This document shows positions 33,790-45,306 of a stretch of 64,000 bases of DNA, piece after piece. The stretch spans positions 6,299,501 to 6,363,500 of the forward strand of contig WPIO01000010.1 in NCBI GenBank assembly GCA_009760855.2. The letters are read 5' to 3'. Position 1 is the stretch's first letter. The number at the start of each line of letters is the position of its first letter. The position numbers and the translations under genes are program-made. Under the pieces are notes generated by a model that made no database searches, was not told where the DNA came from, and worked only from the letters and a program-made list of their open reading frames with translations. The stretch comes from Cristatella mucedo. Its lineage: Eukaryota; Bryozoa; Phylactolaemata; Cristatellidae.

Positions 33790-33935
33790 AGCTAATCGAG
33801 CGGCCTCATTTAATATCGAGGCAAAAGAGCCTGAACGACTATGACCGCAGCTAGAGGTGAGAGTGCAAGAGTTGCCCGACTCGAATTTGAAGTGCGAGAA
33901 CCTTACTTACTTCCGAGGGCTGGGACCCAGCTGAA
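33790..33935 (-). repeat. SINE type B, diverged
   Basis: Minus strand: GGAAGTAAGTAAGGTTCTC head, degraded box B and the tail GGCTCTTTTGCCTCGATATT. Lies in the intron of dispanin B. Confidence 0.6.
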
Positions 33936-34784
33936 CAAATAGATAGCGCTTAATCGGCCTGAGTTGGTGAATGAGGCATTTTTGTGAGAGCGGCCCCGAT
34001 GTCTTGACAAGAGAGGGAGTAGATTGGATATTGCCCGCATTGCCACGAGCCGCTCTGTTCGCTCCCCGGTTACAAGGCAATCTGCACTGCTACGACTCTG
34101 ACTAGCATAGTAACCGTCAAGCCAACTTAAAACCCGGCGGCAATTCTTGGAGTGTACATAGTGTAAGCACGCTCACAATGCAACAGAATCCCAACACTTC
34201 ACAAAATAGCAATTCTCGACAAATCCGCAGGGGCTTGTTACTGTGACCATGACCTCTGAAGTGTTACTGTGACCATGACCGGGCTGAAATCGAGCAGCTG
34301 TCTAACGATCAACAGCTCATCATGACACGCTTTCCTGTTTTCCCGTACCCCGTCGAAGTGAATGAAAAACTGGCGGCGTAGTATTTGGTCATCACTCATC
34401 TAAAAAAGCGTTTTACTGTAAACTTGAAGTGATCTATGGAATTGCGTGTAGCGAGTACTTCCAATGAGAAACTTCCAATGATCGCAGCAACCATTCACCG
34501 CAAGCCCGGGTTCTTTACGGTCTTACTTCATTTTGGATTTTCAGACTTCTTTTTGATTCTTTTTTCCAGAAATGGTAATTTTCTTGTGCTGAATGATTTT
34601 AGCATTCATTTTAATAGCCGTGAGTGTCTGTTTTTTGCAATTTCGCACCTTGGCTGTTTCATTTACGCTCTCGACTCATATGAGTTCCTCTAAAGCAACA
34701 AAGGAGAATCAATTGGATTTTTATCCATGAATATAGATATTCATGGGGAAAAATCACACACACATATATATATACATACATATT

Positions 34785-34907
<123 letters not shown>

Positions 34908-35399
34908 CCTGCTGTAAGCCGAACGCTCGGCAGAGTAGGCGTACGCTGCCACTTGCCAAGCGGCGTGGCCTACTGCCGAATTCGGTTCGGTGCGCGTCTA
35001 CGCGCAATAAACAGGTCGCACCACCTGCTGCGTTTCTAGCGCTAACTTACTTATTGTTACTAAGAGGTTGCGAGCTCATGGCGTGAACTGGACCGTGATA
35101 CACCTCTTACATAGGGGATTTTACCGAATCTTTATTCGCAAGCGCACAATGTCACTGCACTTCTAGTCCATTTTTATCCCCACAATTCTCGCAAATGCTC
35201 AGCGAGACAACGCACGGACCCTACCCTGTGATGGGCGCTCCTACCGGACAAACAACTAGCAGCGTCAAAACTCCAGTGCCCTGAACGCCGCTCTACAGAA
35301 GACCCGCCCCCAAACTCCGGGTAACGGTCCTGCTTCACCCTCTCGGGATGGGAGCGATCAACCACGTGAGCATAAAGATAAATCTAGCGTGAACTTTTG

Positions 35400-35911
35400 A
35401 ATTACGTAAGTTTTGAAGTACGTTAGTCAAAGAAGGCAACGGAAAAATGGCGCCAAGCTCGCAGAAGAATTGCAGCTCGCTGTTACGCATCTACAACCGT
35501 GCCCGTCGCGCACCGTCCGCCTCTCGAGCCATCTGCCGCGCACCCGACCCCGGAACTCTTGCCGTCGTCGAGAGGCGGTACGGGTGCCTGCACGCTCCTT
35601 GCGCTTCGAGGACTTCACCCGGTAGAGGTCGCTGGCTGGCCGACTCGCTGTCTGGCTCCACTGACGCTCCGTGGATTCTCCTGGATAACCCCCGAATGCT
35701 CGGGCGGCGCCTTCCGCTGAAACCGGTCCTCCCGATTCTCCCGACCCGAACCAAGTCAAACTTTGATCCACTTCCGTATTCCGCTATTGCGGGCATCGCC
35801 ACCTTAAATAGTTTGGGCTATCCATCCCCCTCCCCTGCCCAACATAAAACACTCCTGTTCACTATCAGGCAATCTACGCTCATTTACGAAGCCATTAAAA
35901 ATTTGCAATAA
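35400..35911. other. GC-rich stretch with open frames on both strands, unassigned
   Basis: Frames of more than 100 codons overlap on both strands (35447-35911 plus, 35427-35802 minus), none with recognisable domains. Composition alone may explain this. Intron of dispanin B. Confidence 0.35.
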
Positions 35912-36188
35912 CACTAAACTATAAAACTGACTAACCGTTGATCAGCAATAACATAAAACCCTAAAGCTGCCATAGCGCTGCTAAGCCATTAACCGTAGAC
36001 TCTAAATGTGATTCATCGCTTATAAGCATAGCCCTTCATTTAGACCGTATTGTATTAACCTCAACCTAAAGCCTGCACATGCAAAAACCGATTATCTGCA
36101 TTAAAACCAACCAAGCAATGGCTTATCTTCAAAGCCCTCCCCACGTGGTGATGCACTATGCTGCGAATACCTAAGCAAAGTAAAAAAA

Positions 36189-36325
36189 TTCATTTATATA
36201 GCGCCCCAAGAGAACTTAATTTCTATTCAGGCCCTTCACATATGCCTCGGGGCTCGAGCCCACGACCTCAGTCAGACCTTGGTCGAGGCGAGCACCTTAA
36301 CCGCTAGACCAAACCAGCTCGGCGA
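36189..36325 (-). repeat. tRNA-derived SINE, type A (LINE-like tail)
   Basis: Minus strand: box A TAGCGGTTAAGGTGCTCG, box B GGGCTCGAGCCCC, then a tail GAAATTAAGTTCTCTTGGGG, CGCTATATAAATGAAT. The tail matches the 3' end of LINE family 1. Confidence 0.85.
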
Positions 36326-36859
36326 GTGCAATGAATACCTGTTGGTACTAAATTTGGATCAATCGAATACTTTCGGATCTCACTTCTCTGACAGTTTATT
36401 TATTCTGATGGCAAGAAAATAACTTTATATTTCCATCTGCTTTATTCTACACAAAGCTGTTCCGCATTGATGGAATACTATAACGCGAGGCTAGTCCATG
36501 TTGTGGTAGAGTTCATAACCCTGATTACGCACAATGTACGCTGTCGCTAAAATGCCGTAAGTTAACTGCAGGCATCAAGCAGTTAATGGGAGTGGTTAGA
36601 GTTAACTTAAAATGCATCCAAAAGATATTAAAATATTACGAGTTAGCTAATGGCATGCAGATAATTTTAACTGTCTATCGATGGACGAGCTGATGATGTC
36701 TACTGTTGGTCGTATCAATTTATGCTAGCCAAAATCAAGCCTAGCTTCTTTAAGAGCGTATTTGAATCGCAGATACACATACATACACACATAGTTGGCG
36801 ATTTCGACAGAGTAGCCATCTTTTTAAGTGCTTCGATATTACAAAACTCACGTCAAACG

Positions 36860-37185
36860 AAAATACGTCAGAACATCCCCTGACCTGACCACATTTAAAA
36901 GAAACTTAAAAACACACCTATTTAGGACAGCATTTAGTGGGTCCCTGTGATTCGTCCTTGATGTGCTTATGCGTGCTGACACTGTGCATGCTGCCACTAA
37001 CCACATTTGCATGCTGACCCTGTGCATGTAACCCCTAACCATATTACTCATTTTGTTTGTTTTTCAAGCATGATTTTACTTACTATTCTATTGCATATCA
37101 CTTTGCAGCAAATGTAAAGCGCCTAGAAAGAGATTAAGTTCTCTGAGGGCGCTTTATCAAGTGCAATATTATTATTATTATTATT
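36860..37185 (+). mobile_element. LINE family 1, 3' fragment
   Basis: Begins at CATCCCCTGACCTGACCACA (the LTTFK segment) and contains a well-preserved 3' UTR ending GGGCGCTTTATCAAGTGCAA and (TTA)n. Among the least mutated 3' ends in the window. Confidence 0.9.
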
Positions 37186-37204
37186 AAAACTACCCAAGAC
37201 TATT

Positions 37205-37365
37205 AAAGACTAGGTTATTTAACAGCCTCATTTGTATAGTGGCAGAAGAGCCTTAGCAGCTATAACCACCGCTTGAAGTGGGTAATAAAGGATAGCTCAC
37301 TGCAGGACTTATGCCCACGACCTCTATCTTGAAGAGCGAGCACCTTAACTCCCGGGCTAAGACCG
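37205..37365 (-). repeat. SINE type B
   Basis: Minus strand: GGGAGTTAAGGTGCTCGC head, CTTCAAGCGGTGGTTATAGC body and AATGAGGCTGTTAAATAACC tail, directly after the LINE fragment. Confidence 0.75.
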
Positions 37366-37659
37366 AGGTAGAATAAGCGTCGAAAATATTTGATTCAAAT
37401 GGATTGTTGCAAACATTAATAAAAATAGAAATAATTCTACATCTTATAGCGCCCAACGATAAACAAATCTCGTTTCTGGATCACTTACATAAGCTAAACG
37501 AGCAGCATATGACCTGATGAGTGATAATAATAGACAAAGTTGCAGCAAGTGCATAGCACAATCGCAGGAAAAAAAATTTAGATGGATAAAGCTAACGCTT
37601 GTGAAACTAGATGTTTTGGTATTAGTTTTAAATCGACATCACGATAGATGTGATGTCAG

Positions 37660-38130
37660 TCGGTGCCTAAATCGAGTCTCTGAATGCATGAGAACTGAGG
37701 CGCTGATATCCAAAAGAAAACTGGATTGGGTTACAGCGAAGCGATCAAAATAAGTGGATCTGGTGGTAGGATATAGGAACCCTAAAGAACATGTAACTCA
37801 GATGGGAAGCAGGGTTAGAAGAATGAAGGGGAATAAGGAGCGACATGACCTTGAAATCTATACTCAGCGAGATGCGGAGCTAGTGTAAGTCGAACATAGG
37901 TGGTGTAATCATTGCGGCATTTGCAGCTTCAACAACAGAGACGCCTAGATATCGGGTGTGGCACTACTCAAATTCATCTAATTGCACAGGTAGGAAATAC
38001 CTGTAATAATGAGTCACAGAAGTCTATAGGATTTGCAAAAAATTCATGTTCTGACTCGGCTTTGGTACCTTTATCTAAGAATGCGTAAATGTTTTGGCAA
38101 TATTAGGAAGCTTTAAGCAGCCCGGATTGG
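37660..38130 (-). mobile_element. LINE family 1-like fragment, old
   Basis: Minus-strand equivalents of the LHWLPVKQRIDFKVLSLTF and HNIAKIRACLDK segments are still traceable (37820-37920 and 38050-38125), with many changes. Confidence 0.5.
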
Positions 38131-38199
38131 TTATGGAGCGAATTCATTGTGCTAAAGTTAATTTCGGAAAAATTGCCGAGACCTGCAGTGAGACAGCTC

Positions 38200-40360
38200 G
38201 GAACATGTTAGCCGACGCAAAATTTGAAGGTTAGGTTTTCTAGTATTTGAGTGTTGTCAAATTTTCGAAAACGAATTTAGTTGAGTTGTGTTATAGTCAT
38301 TAAATATTAGAGTTTACTCTCATTGAAGTGCGAATATCATCAACATTATGCTTCAAGGAAGTTGAGAAATTTGAGATGCCGAAAAGAAGGGAGAGAGATC
38401 AAAGCACTGGTGCCGCTGCACTTCATCTAAGATAAAATAATCCTTTTAAAGAGGGATCGTATTCGTTATGAAAAGAAGTCACCCAAGGGCAGATTACTCG
38501 GGGAAAGGCCCAGTTTAAGGGCTCAGTGTCGACATTTTCCCGTTGAAATCTCATGTAAGATCTTATTGCTAGTTGTGTTTGATAAGCAAGAGAGAAGATG
38601 GAACCGTGGAATATATTACTGCATTTACTCAGATTTCTGCTATTCATTTCCCAGCATTGGTGTTCGATGTCCGACGACTTCGTACCTACACCTACTGACC
38701 TCACCTCTAAGTTCACCTCCGAGTCGAAGAAGATCAGAAGATGCCCTCGAGTTGCCAAACTAACTGTCGTCCTTATAGGCGTGCCGAGACATACCTCAGT
38801 CCACTATAAGCCAAAAGATAAATATACACGTCTTGAAAATGATTCCCCCGCTGGTTTTCTCCCTGCTTCGTGCGACGAACCTCTTGTCACGCCACTGCAG
38901 AAGTCAATACTAAACTGAGAAAGATGAAATAGCTATCCACAGTCTTTTTTTTATCAAGCTTACAAAAGAAAATCGAACAAGCAATAGCGGACCAGCTGAG
39001 CATTTACGTATAACAAACCATCCAACTTAATGAATGAATTCAAACTAGCATTTACAAGTAATCGCTACACATAGTAACCATTGAGAGTGTATACGGATCT
39101 TCTTATGTATGTCCAAACAGATCAAGGGTCGGAAAAAAATGTTCGGACTACTAGGTTATTTCAGGAGTTCAAGAAGGCACAATAGGTCAGAAGAAGTGGG
39201 CTAGGCTTGGCGGAATGGCGTGACCGGAAGAAAAAAAACAGTCGAAACAGATGCATACGGCAATTGTAGGTGTAGGCATGTATCTTCCCGGCTCGGTCAA
39301 GCGCTTCTGTTTCTTACAAGCGCCTAACATCAGTTCTAAAAATAAACAATGGCCACAACTTGAGCTGCAACCAGCAGCAATGAACGGGAACAAAACCTCG
39401 ACAATTTAATTAGGCCGGATCCAACAATAAATAACTAGGGGGCGTTAGGCCGGACTGGATTATTGGTTAGGGGGTACCTGGCCTAAGACCGGAGTTTACC
39501 GACCTCTGACTTAAATAGTTTTTGTGCTAGTTCTATAGGATCTCTTGATGTGCTTGAAACCAAAAATCACCAGATGATTTTGGAATACTTGTAATCTCGC
39601 CTGAACACCACTGGCATTGCACTGAGGTGCGTTAGGTCATATCTCAACAAAAGGTTTCAAAGTATAGATACCAGCATCCTACAATAACCCGGGTAGCTTT
39701 GAATCTTGGGGTACACAATAGATGAATCTATAACCTCTTTCCTTCAGATTTAATCCCAATGAACAATAAAAGTGTTCTTCTTTTGGCTGATGAACGCAGT
39801 TTTACCGGTAATTAGAGCCTCCGTGTCTTCTGGCGTCTCCGATTCGTCCATTTCCACTCAGCTTGTCATTCGCTTGCATTGTAAGCTTTGGCTCCGGAGT
39901 CACTTCTTTAAAAAGGTGAGCCACCCAGATAGAGATTAAGTTCCCATAGGGTTATTACAAAGGAAGTACATTTTATTATATGATATGGATGTATGTTCGA
40001 GCCTCAATTAGCTTTGAACTTGAAAAAAGTGTTTGTGAATGTGAAGCATCCTTATCGGAAGTGATTATTCTATCAGATCAGCTAGTGGCTGGATGTGTGT
40101 AGCAGGCACATAGAGAGGCAACGCGCATGCTAACTTTCAATCAATAGGGCCCTTCAATAGGGTCAGTCATTGTGAGGCAGCGGTTGATGGTTGGGATGCA
40201 TGCTTTATCTTTTGAGAGTAGGAGGATCAAAAGGCTAAGCCTGTCTTGTTGCATGGGCTCGAAGGAGTGGGAAGTACACATTTACCCATCTAGCCTAGCG
40301 CGTAGGACTGGGAGCATACAAGTCTATTCATCAGGATATAAGGCTACGCAAATTCATCAC
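38200..40360. other. Intron of dispanin B, nothing recognised
   Basis: No assignable frame or element. Confidence 0.4.
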
Positions 40361-40367
40361 ATAATTC

Positions 40368-40407
40368 ACAACACAACACAACACAACACAACACAACACA
40401 ACACAAC
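40368..40407. repeat. (ACAAC)n pentanucleotide microsatellite
   Basis: About eight ACAAC units. Confidence 0.95.
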
Positions 40408-41238
40408 ATCACATAATCACCAAGTGACTCGAGGCGAGAGCAAAAGCTGCAGCCTCTATCGGTGAGTGGTCTCCCGCTGCTGGGCCTGAGCCTTAGGGCT
40501 AAGGTGCTCAATTTTCATGATCCAATTTGAGGCTTTGAGTCCTGCTGAAGACAACTTCCTAATGCCCTCTGAAAGCGGGAGCTTTAGTCGATAATTTTTT
40601 GCAATAGAAATATGACTGACGCAATTGAACAAGCTGACATAAACTTTTACGTTAGTTAGTCCCACACTCTTAGTTGCATCCCTCGAGCAGCGTCTAACCA
40701 TAAAAAGCCGTGCTGACCAATAAGGCAATTATAAGTTTCAGCCATGCACTGGCAAAATACTATGCGATTCCGTTTCATGTTCGAAGTCTTAACATTTTTT
40801 ATGCTTATTATTTGATTGCTGGCCCAACTTGCCTCTGCGATAGCCATCGATCAGCAGTATTCGATCAACTGCGTGCGATATTGAGTTTATGGCGCGCTAG
40901 ATGGGATTTCACGTTGCTGCGCCCGCTTCCGGAGAAGCAGCTACAGGCGATTCATAGACAGCCATTTCCTGTACAAGGTAGTTGTAAGCGCTTATGCAAT
41001 TTAATCCGGAAGTAAGAGGTTTCAGCGTTGATTTGAGAGATGAGAGCTTAAACTTCTCTTAAGAGCGTTCCCTTTAAACCTGCTTCAGATTATGCCCCTG
41101 CTGAAGAATCTTGAGCAGCTCAGACTTCTCATCAGGCCAATCTAGCAGTCTAACTAAGCCCTGAGATAACCAACTAGTCGACAGATCAGACGCACACATG
41201 GCAAGGCTTATCGAGTTCGTTTAACTGCTCCTGCTTAC

Positions 41239-41514
41239 CTGAGGTGCTCCTACCGCAATCATTTGAATTTGCAGATTCTGGTTGTTTTGCATGTAAGGCT
41301 GAGGTGGCGGAGCGTACACGAAGGGCACCGACGCCGCTTGGGGCAGAGTGGAGTACTTCGGAGGAGGCTCTGCAGCGCCTGGCATGCAGCCAGCGCCTGC
41401 TGCTGTCAGATTGGCGAACGGTGCCGATGGCTGCTGATACGACGTCGAGTGAAAAAAGACGCCTCCGAATCCAGCGGACTATGGAGACGAATATGGCGAC
41501 CCACGAGCCTGCAT
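41239..41514 (-). CDS. Dispanin B exon 1 (Pro-rich N-terminus)
   Basis: Proline- and tyrosine-rich with AEPPPKYSTLP, the equivalent of APPDYSL in gene A. The TAG at 41479-41481 interrupts the frame after 11 codons. An ATG at 41385-41383 or a splice acceptor near 41440 (TATCAG|CAG) could avoid it. Donor CAG|GTAAGC. Confidence 0.75.
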
Positions 41515-41705
41515 TCTTTTGTCGCTGCGATGCTTGCGCTGCAGGCCAGTGAAGCTGAGTCTGGCGATGGCGTCCGGCTGTCCTCCGCAACCAGGACACT
41601 GTGTGCCGTGAGTCAACAAGGAGACCCGTTTGTGCTCTTAATAGGCCATTCGCGAGAACTATCTGCAACGAGCTGATGCGGATAGATGTTCAAACACCCA
41701 GCGAC

Positions 41706-41790
41706 CATTCGAGGATGGCGACCCTCGGGTAAGGTGCTTGCCTTCAACGACTAAGTTCGTGGGCTCGAGCCCTTCGGTATATGCATTTTC
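41706..41790 (+). repeat. SINE type A head
   Basis: Box A region GGGTAAGGTGCTTGCC and box B GGGCTCGAGCCC. The tail is not recognisable. Just upstream of dispanin B. Confidence 0.55.
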
Positions 41791-41799
41791 AGTTAGGCA

Positions 41800-43570
41800 G
41801 CCCACGGTGAGGAGTCCTCTGCCGCGATGAAGCTCTGTAGCTCGGCCTCCATTGAATTGAGCGAGAATGGTCCCTTCAAGATTTACATATGTACCTCGAA
41901 TGTTATGTTTAAACTGAATTATAGGCTCAACCGGAAATGAGTGATAAATCTTCAGCAACTTGTTGCAGAGGGGCCAAAGCTAAAGTAAAGCATTCGTTTT
42001 ATATGTTTTTTCCTGCATGGATGAAATGGAAAATATTAACTTACTCAAACAAATTGCATCACATCGCTTGTTGCCAGTAGTGCAGCAGAGCTGGGGTAGG
42101 CTGGGCAGGACGTTTTTCTTATTTTTTATTGTAGTGCAGCAAAGAAAATTCTATCCTGTTCCATGTTTGCTGTTTCTTATTCGATGAACAGCTCCGAGTT
42201 CACGATGTCAGTTAATAATTATCTGTCCGTGAACTCTGGAAGCTTCGCAACAGCAAAATCTCTACTAATTAAAGCGAGAAAGTCCGTCTCGCCGCAATAT
42301 GGTGCAAATGATTCGCCTGGCAAGATGGCACACTTCTTTCATGGGGCAAGATGGAGCAGTTGTCTTCCGTGACAGAACCACTATGACTCAACGAAATGAG
42401 TCCATAGGTAGTGAGCTGTTTGTCGCTTAATAAAATAGCAAAACAAAGAGTAAGAGTCGTGTCTCAAATAAATTTTCGTATATCTCGATCCGCGTGATTG
42501 CTTTTACAATAGTGGCTTGACTAAGACTTATTGTATTCTCAGCCTTTCTGTTACTCCCAGTGTCTCAGCGAGGCCAACCGACCCTGACATAGTTTGATTG
42601 GTCACGGGTTTATTCTTTGACTCAATGGCTGGTCCAACGAGAGCCTCTTCTGAGCAGAGCCTAAATCAAAATAGAGTTCATTAAATAATAACATTTTGGA
42701 AATGTTTTCTTTGTCTTTAAAGAGAATACTCGTCGAATTTATTTAGTTGTCGTACCTCTAATTTAGCAATAGCAGTTATAATAAGTCGTTTGCTTATCGC
42801 TCCTAGAGACTACATCTCTATCCATGCTCTTTACAAATAGCTTCAGTATGAGTAAATAATCACTAACCAGCTGAGGGATTAATTAACCTCCCAACTCATA
42901 TTCATCAATCGGCTGAAAAGGCCACGCTCACGCTTTCCCCTAATTTTCTTTAGTGCTGCTTAGTTATTAATACCACCGTGAAGCCGAAACGTAGATACAA
43001 CGTTCAGGGTTGTAACGAGACTTGCAAAATGAGTCATCTAAACTGTGCCAGTTCTTTCCGCAGGCTGAGGAGCCTCCCGGAGGCGACAAAAAAGAATGCT
43101 AAAGCCATCTGAGCTTTTCAGATGAAGCTTTTGTACGTTGTGCACATTTTCTATCTTAGGCCTGACTGGTCTTTTTAGTCCTGGTCACTCCCGTGCAACC
43201 GTTATTAGCCTTGACCTTCACCAGCGTTGGCCAGAAGTCAGTAGTAGCTGCCGGGTTTAGCCGCTAGACTAGAACAGCTGTCCAACCACCTGATCCCCTC
43301 TGAGAGCATTTAGTATTAAAAAACTGTACTTCGGCTGACTAATGATAGCCACTAGTGAAAAGGTAAAACCAGTCACACGCCGACTATATAGTAATGTCAT
43401 CTTCGACAATGCCAACAACCCGAATTCAGGCCAGACTCACGATAAAAGGTGAGGACTTGTAAAATCATAGGAAGGTCCGAATTATATAAAGTTTCCTCAG
43501 GTCGAACCTTTACCATATAGGAATGAAACGAATTGTAAATCAAGAAGTTATTTGGCAATCGAACGGGGAT
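41800..43570. other. Between dispanin A and B, nothing recognised
   Basis: AT-rich DNA. 42780-42845 weakly resembles a LINE family 1 tail. Confidence 0.35.
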
Positions 43571-43576
43571 GAATAT

Positions 43577-43715
43577 AAAAACAACAACCATTTATACAGC
43601 GCTCTAAGATAACTTAACCTCTATCCAGGCGCTTCACGTAAAGAATACCAAAGGGTTCAATCCCGCGACCATGGTAATTAAACACGAGCACTTTAAGCCT
43701 TAGATTACCGTTATT
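43577..43715 (-). repeat. SINE type A
   Basis: Minus strand: degraded head, box-B-like CGGGATTGAACCC, and the LINE-like tail GAGGTTAAGTTATCTTAGAG, CGCTGTATAAATGG. Confidence 0.65.
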
Positions 43716-44842
43716 CTACTTATTTCTTTCAACTTTTTCCAAAATACGTGCACTGAAACCACCTGCCAGTTGTTCTAGATTTTCTCTTTCTTACCAGCTG
43801 AATGCTTGCATAGCTCCTCCTGATTTCCTGCCTCCCGGAGATCCTACCTTAGTTGTCACCGATATGGCTTGCTAACATCACACATGCCGACAGCGAGCCT
43901 CAGCTGAAAACGTAGATTTACTACTTCGGCGCGCGAGCTCTTGTCCTTCAGCAGAATATTTTATAAATACGGTCCACAGCAAGAGTGGAGGGGGCAGGGT
44001 GATATTAGCCAGGGCTTATCTTCGCAGAATTATAAATGAGGCCGTTGAATAAGCAGATCTCCACATTCTGTTTACTTAGCGAGGAACAGTAGGTCCGTAT
44101 ATATGTATGCGAATTGTGGATGCGACGAGTGTTGATTGCGGGAAGCGACAGCTTAGCGGCGGAACAGCTGGTCCGCTGGTCCACACCGTCCGTCGGCGAT
44201 AGAGGAGTGATGAAAGCTCACAGGACTGAAAATCTATAGGAAAACTTTTCTATGTAGCGCTATGACATCGAATACCAAATTTTTGTGCGTAGGCTCTTGA
44301 GCGTGCCACTTGTTGGTCATTCCCGGCAGGCTGCTATACTTTCGTAATAGCTAGCTGACCGATAGTACATTACAGAGTCGCTAACGTCTGCAGGGTCATG
44401 CTCATGAGTCAGGAGTCGCAGGACTGAAAAGTCAAAATGCTATATAAGATTAATTTATTTGCTAGTCAAGCAATATTCAAATTAGGTTTATGACGATAAA
44501 CAATTTGCTAAGTTAATTTTTCATAGCCCAGCCTGTCCACGAGTTGTTAAGTGGTTCAGTGAATGCTGATGGCCTGGCAAAATCGCTCATTTGTCAAAAA
44601 ATTTGTCAATTACGGAGTGATCTGAAGCTGAAAAAGCTGCCGCGGTAAGGAGAAATGGCAAAGCCGACAAGTCATCAAACACCAAGTGAGTTCGGTGAAC
44701 GCGTAGAGTGATAGCTGAGCGGAAAATCTTCCTATCAGAGATGCACGGCTTTTCTGACGTCACTAAACGCCATAAGTTTCTGCTCCTGCACGTCTGAGCA
44801 TAAGCCAAGGACTCGGCGGCAGCTGAGCAGTCGCTGTCATTC

Positions 44843-45000
44843 TTAGCCGTAGTATTAGGATCCTTGAGTATATCGGTAACCAGCCGGGTATTGATACGCA
44901 TGAGCGAAGTAAAATCGTATGTCGTATTGTCGTACAAATAGGAGTAATACGAATAGTAGACGAAGTAGCTGTAGGAAGTGAGATGGCTGTACGAGGTGAT
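44843..45000 (-). pseudogene. Tyrosine-rich tail of dispanin A beyond the TAA
   Basis: Same frame after the stop: ITSYSHLTSYSYFVYYSYYS, aligned with SYLASYSYLTYNSYY of gene B. Further on the frame shifts once and YQYPAGYRYTQGS (compare YQYATGYRYAQGS in B) is followed by TAA where B has TAC. So A carries two TAC-to-TAA-type changes and a frameshift. Confidence 0.75.
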
Positions 45001-45306
45001 TTAGTTGTAGTAGTAGTTATACACAGACGAATAGTAGCCCGCTGAGGCAACCACATGTGAAGGTCCCACAACGGAGCCCACTACGATTGCCGCAAAAATA
45101 GGAGCCAGCACGGTTGCAGAGATGTTGAGATTCCTCGCTGCCAGCGAGTAGCTCCTACCCTCCTGTGGGCTCCTTGCACTGCCGATCTTCATCGAGAAGG
45201 TGATGGCGGCCAAACCAAGAGGCCAGAAGTAGCAGAGGCAGTTAAAGATCGACCATCCGAGGTAGCTCGGTGGTGAGACCACAGCCTGCCGGTTGATAAT
45301 AGCCGG
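45001..45306 (-). CDS. Dispanin A exon 2 (CD225 domain)
   Basis: Begins PAIINRQAVVSPPSYLGWS after TTTGCAG and ends SAGYYSSVYNYYYN, TAA. Where B has FNLLCC, A has FNCLCY, so the cysteine pair is rearranged. Confidence 0.92.
   Translation of the reverse strand, partial: PAIINRQAVVSPPSYLGWSIFNCLCYFWPLGLAAITFSMKIGSARSPQEGRSYSLAARNLNISATVLAPIFAAIVVGSVVGPSHVVASAGYYSSVYNYYYN

Noticed and set aside
40368-40407. CRISPR-like array
   Set aside because: A pure pentanucleotide repeat without spacers, in animal DNA.
41186-41668. 160-codon minus-strand frame beside dispanin B exon 1
   Set aside because: It is in another frame from the PPPKYSTLP exon and ignores the strong donor at 41238-41237.
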